In this document: positions 8,041-14,793 of the stretch, in pieces | Layout: each line of letters starts with the position of its first letter | Position numbering within the stretch: the first letter of the stretch is position 1 | DNA from: MedAcidi-G1 sp000817085 | GTDB taxonomy: Bacteria; Actinomycetota; Acidimicrobiia; Acidimicrobiales; MedAcidi-G1 | DNA length: 64,000 nucleotides | Direction: 5' to 3' | Assembly: GCA_045568635.1 (NCBI GenBank) | Contig: JBJLAO010000003.1 | Coordinates: 620,001 to 684,000 of the forward strand | Notes under the pieces: generated by a model | The model's input: the letters and a program-made list of their open reading frames with translations, nothing else | The model's database searches: none | Told to the model about the DNA's origin: nothing | Translations under genes and position numbers: made by a program

Positions 8041-8175
8041 ATTAAATGAATTAAATACAGACCTTTTAGGGGTTGGACGCTTCTTAGCTGTCGGGTAGCG
8101 TTATTAGTCGGCTCTTTACCGGTTGCCGTTATACAAGTTTTTCAATTTTAATTTATAGGATTTGGGAGTTTAGTT

Positions 8176-8403
8176 CTGACGAAGTCTAAAGAAGATGCAA
8201 TTGTAATGGAGGGAACGGTTCTTGAACCGTTGCCGAATGCGATGTTCCGAGTTGAACTGGAAGAAAATGGCCATAATGTTTTAGCCCATATTTCAGGAAA
8301 AATGAGGATGCACTATATTCGTATACTCCCTGGAGATCGTGTCCAGGTTGAACTAACTCCTTATGATTTAACTAGAGGACGAATTACCTATAGGTACAAG
8401 TAA
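8176..8403 (+). CDS. infA: Translation initiation factor IF-1, probable CTG start
   Basis: IF-1 is an OB-fold protein that occupies the ribosomal A site during initiation. The core EGTVLEPLPNAMFRVELE and AHISGKMRMHYIRILPGD is unmistakable. The first in-frame ATG (8206) aligns with an internal Met of E. coli IF-1 and would delete the conserved N-terminal segment. Upstream, the frame reads TKSKEDAIVM, matching that segment, and is led by CTG at 8176 with a GGGAG Shine-Dalgarno at 8164-8168, 7 nt away. No ATG, GTG or TTG exists in frame between the stop at 8149 and 8206. I therefore place the start at CTG (75 residues); the ATG at 8206 is the alternative. Confidence 0.85.
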   Translation: MTKSKEDAIVMEGTVLEPLPNAMFRVELEENGHNVLAHISGKMRMHYIRILPGDRVQVELTPYDLTRGRITYRYK

Positions 8404-8412
8404 GTAGAAATT

Positions 8413-8526
8413 ATGAAAGTAAGAACAAGTGTTAAGAAAATGTGTGAGAAGTGTCGAGTCATTAGACGTCATGGTCGTGTTCGGGTGATTTGTACCAATC
8501 CGCGTCATAAGCAGAGACAGGGTTAG
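8413..8526 (+). CDS. rpmJ: 50S ribosomal protein bL36
   Basis: This 37-residue protein reads MKVRTSVKKMCEKC and ends NPRHKQRQG, the standard zinc-binding bL36 with the C-x2-C...C-x4-H pattern. It lies between infA and rpsM, its usual place. There is no zinc-free paralogue in the window. Confidence 0.96.
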   Translation: MKVRTSVKKMCEKCRVIRRHGRVRVICTNPRHKQRQG

Positions 8527-8537
8527 GAGAAGAATCT

Positions 8538-8915
8538 ATGGCTCGTATTTCAGGTGTTGATATTCCGAGGGAGAAGCGCGTTGTAGTCTCCCTGACTTAT
8601 TTGCATGGTATAGGTCGTACTGTTGCAGAAAATATTTGTGAAGCTGCAGAAGTTGATTTCTCAACTCGGGTAAAAGATCTTAGTGATGATGAAGTTGTAA
8701 GAATCCGTGCTTTCATCGATGAACAACTTACGGTGGAAGGTGATCTTCGTCGCAAGGTGTCTCAGAATATAAAGAGAAAAATGGACATCGGCTGTTATGA
8801 AGGTATTCGACATCGGAAGGGATTACCAGTTAGAGGTCAACGCACCCATACGAATGCACGAACTCGTAAAGGCCCGAGAAAAATAATTGCGAATAAGAAA
8901 AAGGTGATGAAGTAA
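8538..8915 (+). CDS. rpsM: 30S ribosomal protein uS13
   Basis: uS13 sits in the head of the 30S subunit and contacts P-site tRNA and the B1 bridges. The protein begins MARISGVDIPREKRV and has the C-terminal block RHRKGLPVRGQRTHTNARTRKG near residue 91; 125 residues is normal. TTAGGAGAAG at 8523-8532 is a good ribosome binding site. The stop overlaps the rpsK start by 1 nt (TAATG). Confidence 0.97.
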   Translation: MARISGVDIPREKRVVVSLTYLHGIGRTVAENICEAAEVDFSTRVKDLSDDEVVRIRAFIDEQLTVEGDLRRKVSQNIKRKMDIGCYEGIRHRKGLPVRGQRTHTNARTRKGPRKIIANKKKVMK

Positions 8916-9298
8916 TGGCTACTTCAAGCTCTCGGCGAAGAGAACGTAAGAATGTGCCTCATGGAGTTGCGCATATAAAGAGTTCGTTTAACAATACGAT
9001 TGTTACGTTTACTGACAGGGCTGGAAATACTCTTGCTTGGGCATCATCAGGAAATGTCGGATTTAAAGGTTCACGTAAATCAACACCCTTTGCTGCACAG
9101 ATGGCAGCAGAACAAGCTGCTCTTAAGGCAATTGAGCATGGTGTTAGAAAAGTAGATGTCGTCGTAAAAGGTCCTGGTTCGGGACGAGAGACAGCTATAA
9201 GAACTATCCAGAATACTGGAATAGAGGTAACAGGTATTAAGGACGTAACGCCGGTGCCTCATAATGGGTGCAGGCCTCCTAAGAGAAGGAGAGTTTGA
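8915..9298 (+). CDS. rpsK: 30S ribosomal protein uS11
   Basis: uS11 forms part of the mRNA exit site (platform). The conserved VPHGVAHIKSSFNNTIVTFTD lies near residues 14-34, KGSRKSTPFAAQ near residue 51, and the C-terminal PVPHNGCRPPKRRRV is complete. At 127 residues the length is normal. TGA overlaps the ATG of rpsD by 1 nt. Confidence 0.97.
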   Translation: MATSSSRRRERKNVPHGVAHIKSSFNNTIVTFTDRAGNTLAWASSGNVGFKGSRKSTPFAAQMAAEQAALKAIEHGVRKVDVVVKGPGSGRETAIRTIQNTGIEVTGIKDVTPVPHNGCRPPKRRRV

Positions 9299-9915
9299 TG
9301 TCTAGGTATACAGGCCCAAAGGCGAGAATTTCACGACGCTTAGGTACAAATATTTTCGGAACAAAGGGCGAAGTAATTGCTCTTGATAAAAGACCCTATC
9401 CCCCGGGTGAACATGGTAGATCCAGACGGCGTGGTAATCCTTCAGAATATTTACTTCAGTTACAAGAAAAGCAAAAAGCGAGACTTTCTTATGGTTTGTC
9501 AGAAAAGCAGTTTCGTAAGATTTATGAAGAAGCCAGTCGGCGTGAAGGCGTTACAGGCGAAAATATGCTCAAATTTTTAGAATTACGTTTAGATAATGCT
9601 GTTTATCGTGCAGGAATAGGTGCAACTAGACCACAAGCAAGACAGTTAGTAAACCATGGTCATTTCGATGTAAATGGTAAAAGGGTTGATATACCGAGTT
9701 ATCGTCTTCGAAAAGGAGATGTAGTTAGTCTGCGGCCAAAGGCTAGCAAAATGGTACTGATTCAATGGAATGTCGATGTTCTTGATAGGCAAGCACCCGC
9801 TTGGCTTCAAGTCGCCGATAACAGTCATGAATTTACTGTCACGGATTTACCATCACGCGACCAGATAGATATTCCGGTACGTGAACAGCTCATTGTTGAG
9901 CTTTATAGTAAGTAG
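9298..9915 (+). CDS. rpsD: 30S ribosomal protein uS4
   Basis: uS4 is a primary 16S rRNA-binding protein and in many bacteria the alpha-operon repressor. It starts MSRYTGPKARISRRLG and contains the S4 RNA-binding domain (RLDNAVYRAGIGATRPQARQLVNHGH, about residues 95-120). The 205 residues fit the family. ATG at 9298 overlaps the rpsK stop; a TTG one codon earlier is less likely. It has no N-terminal zinc cysteines. Confidence 0.97.
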   Translation: MSRYTGPKARISRRLGTNIFGTKGEVIALDKRPYPPGEHGRSRRRGNPSEYLLQLQEKQKARLSYGLSEKQFRKIYEEASRREGVTGENMLKFLELRLDNAVYRAGIGATRPQARQLVNHGHFDVNGKRVDIPSYRLRKGDVVSLRPKASKMVLIQWNVDVLDRQAPAWLQVADNSHEFTVTDLPSRDQIDIPVREQLIVELYSK

Positions 9916-9917
9916 AG

Positions 9918-9939
9918 TTTTTGGGTTTAAACCCAAAAA
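9918..9939 (+). other. Perfect 22-nt palindrome between rpsD and rpoA
   Basis: The arms TTTTTGGGTTT and AAACCCAAAAA are exact complements with no loop base between them. As RNA this would be an A/U-rich hairpin with a GGG/CCC clamp. It lies 22 bases before the rpoA start. It could be a weak transcription attenuator setting rpoA level relative to the r-proteins, or an operator; nothing decides between these. Confidence 0.6.
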
Positions 9940-9960
9940 AGTAAAGATAGGGAGATAAAA

Positions 9961-10908
9961 ATGCTGGTGATGCAGCGACCAAAGGTCGAAGAATTAGATT
10001 CGTCAGAACTTGGCGACAATTGTCTTCAGTTTTCGATAGGGCCATTAGAGCCAGGTTTTGGACAGACACTGGGTAATTCTTTAAGAAGAACTCTTTTGTC
10101 CTCAATTCCGGGCTCGGCAGTTACTCAGATTCGTTTTGATGATGCATTACATGAGTTTGGAACTATTAATGGTGTTGTTGAAGATGTAACAGACATTGTT
10201 TTGAATCTCAAAGATTTAGTTTTTCATTCTGAGAGTGACGAGCCAATAGAAATAAGGGTAGATGTTGTAGGCCCACAACAAGTCACAGGTGAATCATTCG
10301 CTTCAAATTCGGAAGTGGATGTAATTAATCCTGATTTACACATAGCTACTGTTAATTCAAAAGCTAATTTAACTTTTGAAGTAACAGTAGAAAAAGGTGT
10401 TGGTTATCTCTCTTCGGATCGAACCATTGGCGAAGGTATTATTGGTGTAATACCAGTTGATGCCCTATTTTCACCTGTTCGTCGAGTTTCTTTTGAAGTA
10501 GGTAATACTCGTGTTGATCAGTCGACTGATTATGATGAATTGATTTTGAAAATTGAGACTGATGGATCTCTTACACCAAGAGAGGCTTTAGCCTCATCTG
10601 GAAAAACTTTAGGATCCCTAGTAGGTCTAGTTGAAAGCCTTGCTGAAGAAGAAGTGCAAGGTCTGGAACTTACAGAAGCTGAATCTCCTGAGACCAATTC
10701 ACCCGATATTGATTTACAGATTGAAGAACTTGAGTTGTCTGAAAGACCTCGCAACTGTCTAAAGAGAGCTCAAATCGATACTGTGGGCCAGCTATTAGAA
10801 AAGTCTGCAGAGGACCTGATGACGATAACTAATTTCGGTCAAAAATCTCTAGATGAAATTTATGAGAAGCTAAATGCTAGGGGCTTGTCATTGCGAGTTA
10901 GGGGTTAG
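9961..10908 (+). CDS. rpoA: DNA-directed RNA polymerase subunit alpha
   Basis: The alpha dimer nucleates RNA polymerase assembly. The N-terminal domain (about residues 1-230) has FGQTLGNSLRRTLLSSIPG, and the C-terminal domain (about 252-315) has ERPRNCLKRAQI and the helix-hairpin-helix NFGQKSLDEI. The Arg matching E. coli R265, which contacts promoter UP elements and activators, is kept in ERPRNCLK. The 315 residues are standard. An acidic linker (ESPETNSPDID) joins the domains. GGGAGATAAAA precedes the ATG. Confidence 0.98.
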   Translation: MLVMQRPKVEELDSSELGDNCLQFSIGPLEPGFGQTLGNSLRRTLLSSIPGSAVTQIRFDDALHEFGTINGVVEDVTDIVLNLKDLVFHSESDEPIEIRVDVVGPQQVTGESFASNSEVDVINPDLHIATVNSKANLTFEVTVEKGVGYLSSDRTIGEGIIGVIPVDALFSPVRRVSFEVGNTRVDQSTDYDELILKIETDGSLTPREALASSGKTLGSLVGLVESLAEEEVQGLELTEAESPETNSPDIDLQIEELELSERPRNCLKRAQIDTVGQLLEKSAEDLMTITNFGQKSLDEIYEKLNARGLSLRVRG

Positions 10909-10910
10909 TA

Positions 10911-11264
10911 ATGCCTGCTACGCCGAAGAAAGGCCGACGTTTTGGAGGTAGTTCTTCGCACCAAAAATCTATGATGGCAAATTTGGTTGCTTCTCTTATA
11001 GCAGCCGAGGCAATTACTACGACTGAAGCTAAAGCTAAAGCATTGAGGCCAATAGCTGAAAAAATGATCACTAAAGCTAAAAAAGGTGGTCTCCATAACC
11101 ATAGGCAGGTAGTTTCATTTATTCGTGACCGGGAAATGGCATCGAAACTTTTTGATGAGATAGGGCCTAGATATCAAGACAGAGCTGGTGGTTATACACG
11201 AGTTATAAAAATTGGTCCCCGTAAGGGTGATAATGCTCCAATGGCTCGTATAGAGCTTGTTTAA
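10911..11264 (+). CDS. rplQ: 50S ribosomal protein bL17
   Basis: bL17 lies by the peptide exit tunnel. The N terminus MPATPKKGRRFGGSSSHQKSM and LVASLIAAEAITTTEAKAK are typical, ending RKGDNAPMARIELV; 117 residues. It starts 2 nt after the rpoA stop and is followed by truA, the usual alpha-operon end. Confidence 0.97.
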   Translation: MPATPKKGRRFGGSSSHQKSMMANLVASLIAAEAITTTEAKAKALRPIAEKMITKAKKGGLHNHRQVVSFIRDREMASKLFDEIGPRYQDRAGGYTRVIKIGPRKGDNAPMARIELV

Positions 11265-11302
11265 CTTTCAGGATTTAATTTTAAAGTAGTGAATTATTAG
11301 TC

Positions 11303-12049
11303 ATGAGAGTAAGGGCGAGAGTCGCTTATCACGGAGGAGATTTTCACGGTTTTGCGGAAAATCTTGGGGTAAGAAGTATTGCCGGAGATCTAAATAAGGC
11401 AATTTCTATAGTGGTTGGTGAACCCATAAGTGTGACATGCGCTGGGAGAACTGATAAAGGTGTTCACGCTATTGGCCAAGTGATTAGTTTTGATGTGCCT
11501 GATGGGGTATCCCTTGAAAAGCTAGCTTCTTCCGTTAATAGCCAATGTGGACCATCAGTTTTATTTACCGATTTAAAATTTGTAGATCAAGAGTTTGATG
11601 CGAGGTTTAGTGCTATTTCCAGAACGTACTCTTACCGGATTCTTAATAGTCTCGATCTAGACCCTTTTCTAGTCGATCGGGCTTGGCATATTCCCACCAA
11701 ATTGGATGTAAGTTCGATGCAGAAAGCTTCTAAACATTTAATAGGGGAGCATGACTTCAGTTCCTTTTGTAAAAAACCTAAACTTAAATCAGGAGGTACT
11801 GCTTCTTTGGTGCGTTATGTGAATTCCGCAACTTGGAGTTCTCCTAATGAAAATGATTTATTTTTTGAAATTTCTGCTACATCTTTTTGTCATCAAATGG
11901 TCAGATCGATTGTTGGGACTCTTGTGAGAGTTGGATTAGGAAAAATTTCTCATGAATATTTACCAAAACTAATTTCTCTAGCTGACAGGCAAGCGGCTGG
12001 TGAAATAGCTCCTCCACAGGGATTAATTCTTCTTTCTGTCGAGTATTAA
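11303..12049 (+). CDS. truA: tRNA pseudouridine(38-40) synthase TruA
   Basis: TruA converts U38, U39 and U40 in the anticodon stem of many tRNAs to pseudouridine. The catalytic Asp is D51 in CAGRTDKGVHAIGQ, and the C-terminal FCHQMVRSIVGTLVRVG block (near residue 195) is present. The length of 248 residues is normal. It sits between rplQ and rplM as in most actinobacteria. Its TAA stop forms part of the left arm of a possible leader hairpin for rplM. Confidence 0.95.
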   Translation: MRVRARVAYHGGDFHGFAENLGVRSIAGDLNKAISIVVGEPISVTCAGRTDKGVHAIGQVISFDVPDGVSLEKLASSVNSQCGPSVLFTDLKFVDQEFDARFSAISRTYSYRILNSLDLDPFLVDRAWHIPTKLDVSSMQKASKHLIGEHDFSSFCKKPKLKSGGTASLVRYVNSATWSSPNENDLFFEISATSFCHQMVRSIVGTLVRVGLGKISHEYLPKLISLADRQAAGEIAPPQGLILLSVEY

Positions 12050-12184
12050 CGATATTTCTACTATCAGTGCAATCTTGGGTTGCTGGCCAGTGAGACGCAC
12101 CGTATCGTTATATGGCTGGGTTATGAGGTTTAGTATCCCAAGAGTTTTATTAATCTATTTAAATATTCATTGCAGAGGTAATTA
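12047..12184 (+). promoter_or_regulatory. Leader region of rplM-rpsI with a long-range stem
   Basis: The gap before rplM contains complementary arms TAACGATA (12047-12054) and TATCGTTA (12103-12110) enclosing 48 bases, which include a CTGGCCAG self-complementary core. This could be a structured 5' leader of the L13-S9 mRNA or simply flank a promoter. I recognise no known r-protein leader or riboswitch. An 8-bp match at this distance can arise by chance, so confidence is modest. Confidence 0.35.
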
Positions 12185-12940
12185 GTGTCTACTTATACGC
12201 CGAAAAAAGGTGACATTCAGAGAGCTTGGCATGTTGTAGATGCCGATGGTCTTATTTTGGGACGTCTTGCATCTGAAGTTGCAAAAATTTTAAGAGGAAA
12301 GCATAAACCTATTTTTACACCACATCAGGACACCGGAGATCATGTGGTGATTGTAAATGCCGACAAAGTGGTTCTTTCAGGTTCAAAGAAAACTGAAAAA
12401 GCCGTTTATAGTCACTCTGGCTATCCAGGTGGTTTGAAAACTAAAATGTATGGGGACTTGCTGACCGATAGACCTGAAGAGGCATTGCGAAAAACTATCG
12501 GAGGAATGTTACCTAAGAACAGTCTTGGCCGTCAGATGTTAACAAAACTTAAAATTTATAGAGGTGAAAGTCATCCTCATGATGCTCAAAAACCACAACA
12601 ATTAGAACTCGAGCACACAAGGCTACGAGGGCCTAAAGAAATAAAACCAATCGAAGCGCAGACAACTGAAGTAAAAGTTTCAGACTCCCAAGAAGAGTCA
12701 GTGGATACAAGTAATTCAGATGGTGAGGAACGAAAAACTTCAGAAGGTGCTTCTTTACAGGATTTAGGTTTAACAGATGTGGTAATTAATAATCTTGCAG
12801 CAGGTGGGATTGAAACAATAGAAGAGCTTGTTAGTAAAACCAATGAAGATGTTTTAGGTATACCAAAGATAGGGCCCAAGGCTGTTGAGCAGATTATTAA
12901 TGCTCTCAAAGATAATGGCTTTACACTCAAGGAGATTTAG
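12185..12940 (+). CDS. rplM: 50S ribosomal protein uL13 fused to an RNAP alpha-CTD-like domain
   Basis: Residues 1-140 are ordinary uL13, an early-assembly 23S rRNA-binding protein: AWHVVDADGLILGRLAS, KVVLSGSKKTEKAVY, HSGYPGGLK and GMLPKNSLGRQM. The protein then continues to 251 residues instead of about 147. Residues 141-190 are an acidic, Ser/Thr-rich linker. Residues 191-251 align without gaps to the alpha C-terminal domain encoded at 10714-10905 (shared ETIEEL/DTVGQL, helix-hairpin-helix PKIGPKAVEQI, NGFTL/RGLSL). The position matching E. coli alpha R265 is Val, so the main DNA contact is absent. The start is GTG 12185 behind AGAGGTAATTA. rpsI follows after 10 nt. Confidence 0.93.
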   Translation: MSTYTPKKGDIQRAWHVVDADGLILGRLASEVAKILRGKHKPIFTPHQDTGDHVVIVNADKVVLSGSKKTEKAVYSHSGYPGGLKTKMYGDLLTDRPEEALRKTIGGMLPKNSLGRQMLTKLKIYRGESHPHDAQKPQQLELEHTRLRGPKEIKPIEAQTTEVKVSDSQEESVDTSNSDGEERKTSEGASLQDLGLTDVVINNLAAGGIETIEELVSKTNEDVLGIPKIGPKAVEQIINALKDNGFTLKEI

Positions 12941-12950
12941 GAAGAGAACA

Positions 12951-13343
12951 ATGGCAGAACTTTTGATTCAAGCAACTGGCAGACGTAAAGAGTCTGTTGC
13001 CAGAGTACGTCTCAGTGAGGGCAATGGTCGTATTTTGATCAACGGCAGAACGGCGGATGAGTATTTTCCTTCCGAAAGCCACCGTTTGATATTTATGGAA
13101 CCCTTGAGAGTTACTGGCAGCGAAGGAATTTATGATATTGATGCAACTCTTAACGGCGGGGGAATAAGCGGTCAAGCTGGGGCTTTGCGCTTGGGAATCG
13201 CTCGTGCATTGGAGGAATTAGAGCCTGAGAGACGTAAATCGCTTAAACAAGCAGGGCTTTTGACTAGAGATTCAAGAAAGAAAGAATCCAAGAAGTACGG
13301 TTTAAAGAAAGCTCGAAAAGCTCCGCAGTATTCAAAACGATAA
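12951..13343 (+). CDS. rpsI: 30S ribosomal protein uS9
   Basis: uS9 reaches its C-terminal tail to P-site tRNA. The 130-residue protein starts MAELLIQATGRRKESVARVRL and ends with the invariant basic tail KKARKAPQYSKR. The ATG at 12951 is chosen, although the frame is open further upstream inside rplM, because it gives the family N terminus and has GGAAGAG ahead of it. Confidence 0.97.
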   Translation: MAELLIQATGRRKESVARVRLSEGNGRILINGRTADEYFPSESHRLIFMEPLRVTGSEGIYDIDATLNGGGISGQAGALRLGIARALEELEPERRKSLKQAGLLTRDSRKKESKKYGLKKARKAPQYSKR

Positions 13344-13351
13344 CGACAACA

Positions 13352-13371
13352 AAGGGACCTGTTTATCCCTT
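13352..13371 (+). other. Short hairpin between rpsI and glmM
   Basis: AAGGGA (13352-13357) and TCCCTT (13366-13371) can pair around an 8-base loop. There is no T-run after it, so it is not a classical terminator. It lies 11 bases before the glmM ATG, where pairing would cover the AGGGA segment. Confidence 0.35.
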
Positions 13372-13382
13372 ACGATTAAGTA

Positions 13383-14702
13383 ATGGCTCTAGTTTTTGGT
13401 ACCGATGGAGTTCGCGGACGTGTAGGCCGTGAAATCGATGAAGAAAAATTTTTATCTTTAGGTTTTGCAGCGTCTAAATACCTGAATACAAAAAAAGTTT
13501 ATCTGGGGCGAGACACCAGAGAATCTAGCTTTGCATTAGCGGCAGCATTAAAAGATGGCTTAAATCATGGGGGTATTGAGGTTATTTCTCTTGGAGTTGC
13601 CCCAACTCCAGAAGTTGCATATGTGGCCAAAATAGAAAATGCGGGAGGAGCGGTGATTTCTGCTTCCCATAATTCTTGGTTTGATAATGGCGTGAAACTT
13701 TTCGCGTCAGGCGGTTTGAAAATTTCTGATTCAATTCAAGATTTAATTCAAATTGATTGGGAGAAAGAACAACGCGAGGAACATGTAATTGCTACTCCAT
13801 ATTTGGAGGACAAGAGTGACTCCAGGTGGGTCAATTCAATAATTTCTTCTGCCGAGCAGGATTGTTTCTTAGGCCTAAAAGTAGTTTTAGATTGCGCTAA
13901 TGGTGCAGCTATTAAGAAGGCGGCGATTGTTTTTAAAGAACTTGGAGCCACAGTTATAGAGGTCAGTTCAAATCCAAATGGCAGGAATATCAATGAGAAT
14001 TGTGGGAGTAATAACCCAGAAAATTTGATTGAAGAGGTTCTGTTGAGTGATTCAGATATTGGATTTGCATTTGATGGAGACGGCGATCGAGTTGTTGCAG
14101 TAACTTCTGATGGTTCCATACTTGATGGAGACCATTTATTAGCGATTTGCGCTATAGATCGATCTGAACGTGGGTTATTGAAAGATTCTTCAGTGGTTAT
14201 AACGCCAATGGCAAATTTAGGTATGCGAAATACCCTTTCCGATATAGGGATTCCACTTCATGAGGTTCCTGTGGGAGACCGGAACATATTAGAAGCTTTA
14301 GAGAAAAGTGATTGGATTTTAGGAGGGGAACAATCAGGACACATAATCTTTAGAGATTTATCAACAACAGGTGATGGTGTTTTGACCGGCGTTCAGACTT
14401 TGTTGGCGTTAAGTAGAAAAGGTGAGATATTAACTAATTCAGAAAGTATTTTCCCTAGAGTGCCTCAAGTTTTGGTAAATGTTCCTGTAAAAAGCAACGC
14501 TGAAAAAATTGTTGAAGAGATTACAGATGAAGTCAATGTCGCATCAATGGAACTTGGAGAAGGCGGACGAGTTTTAGTTAGGGCATCGGGAACTGAGCCT
14601 TTAGTTAGGGTAATGGTTGAAACTTTGGACCCTGCTCTGGCTAAGAGCATTGCTGAGCATCTTTCAAATATTGTAATACGAAAAAATCAACGCTTTCTCT
14701 GA
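13383..14702 (+). CDS. glmM: Phosphoglucosamine mutase
   Basis: GlmM converts glucosamine-6-phosphate to glucosamine-1-phosphate for UDP-GlcNAc and peptidoglycan synthesis. The phosphoserine is S95 in SASHN, the metal loop is DGDGDRVV near residue 236, the sugar-binding GGEQSGHI lies near residue 315, and the phosphate-binding RASGTEPLVRVMVE is at the C terminus. All four motifs are intact in 439 residues. It follows rpsI, as in many actinobacteria, and precedes glmS, the preceding step of the same pathway. Confidence 0.97.
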   Translation: MALVFGTDGVRGRVGREIDEEKFLSLGFAASKYLNTKKVYLGRDTRESSFALAAALKDGLNHGGIEVISLGVAPTPEVAYVAKIENAGGAVISASHNSWFDNGVKLFASGGLKISDSIQDLIQIDWEKEQREEHVIATPYLEDKSDSRWVNSIISSAEQDCFLGLKVVLDCANGAAIKKAAIVFKELGATVIEVSSNPNGRNINENCGSNNPENLIEEVLLSDSDIGFAFDGDGDRVVAVTSDGSILDGDHLLAICAIDRSERGLLKDSSVVITPMANLGMRNTLSDIGIPLHEVPVGDRNILEALEKSDWILGGEQSGHIIFRDLSTTGDGVLTGVQTLLALSRKGEILTNSESIFPRVPQVLVNVPVKSNAEKIVEEITDEVNVASMELGEGGRVLVRASGTEPLVRVMVETLDPALAKSIAEHLSNIVIRKNQRFL

Positions 14703-14730
14703 CCGCGAACAACACTTGAAAAAGAGATCG

Positions 14731-14759
14731 TAGAATTAAACAAGACTATTTTAATTCTA
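14731..14759 (+). other. A/T-rich hairpin between glmM and glmS
   Basis: TAGAATTAAA (14731-14740) is an exact complement of TTTAATTCTA (14750-14759), with a 9-base loop, and a TTTTTTT run follows ten bases later. This may be a weak terminator or attenuator ahead of glmS. It does not resemble the glmS ribozyme. Confidence 0.45.
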
Positions 14760-14793
14760 AATCTAATTTTTTTAGAGAAAGGGAGGGTGTTAC

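Noticed and set aside
12586..12930. 114-codon minus-strand frame opposite the rplM extension
   Set aside because: The sense frame is continuous with uL13 and encodes an alpha-CTD-like domain; the antisense frame shows no family features.
14703..14793. glmS ribozyme upstream of glmS
   Set aside because: The 91-base gap is too short and contains only a simple A/T hairpin, with none of the ribozyme's conserved core.
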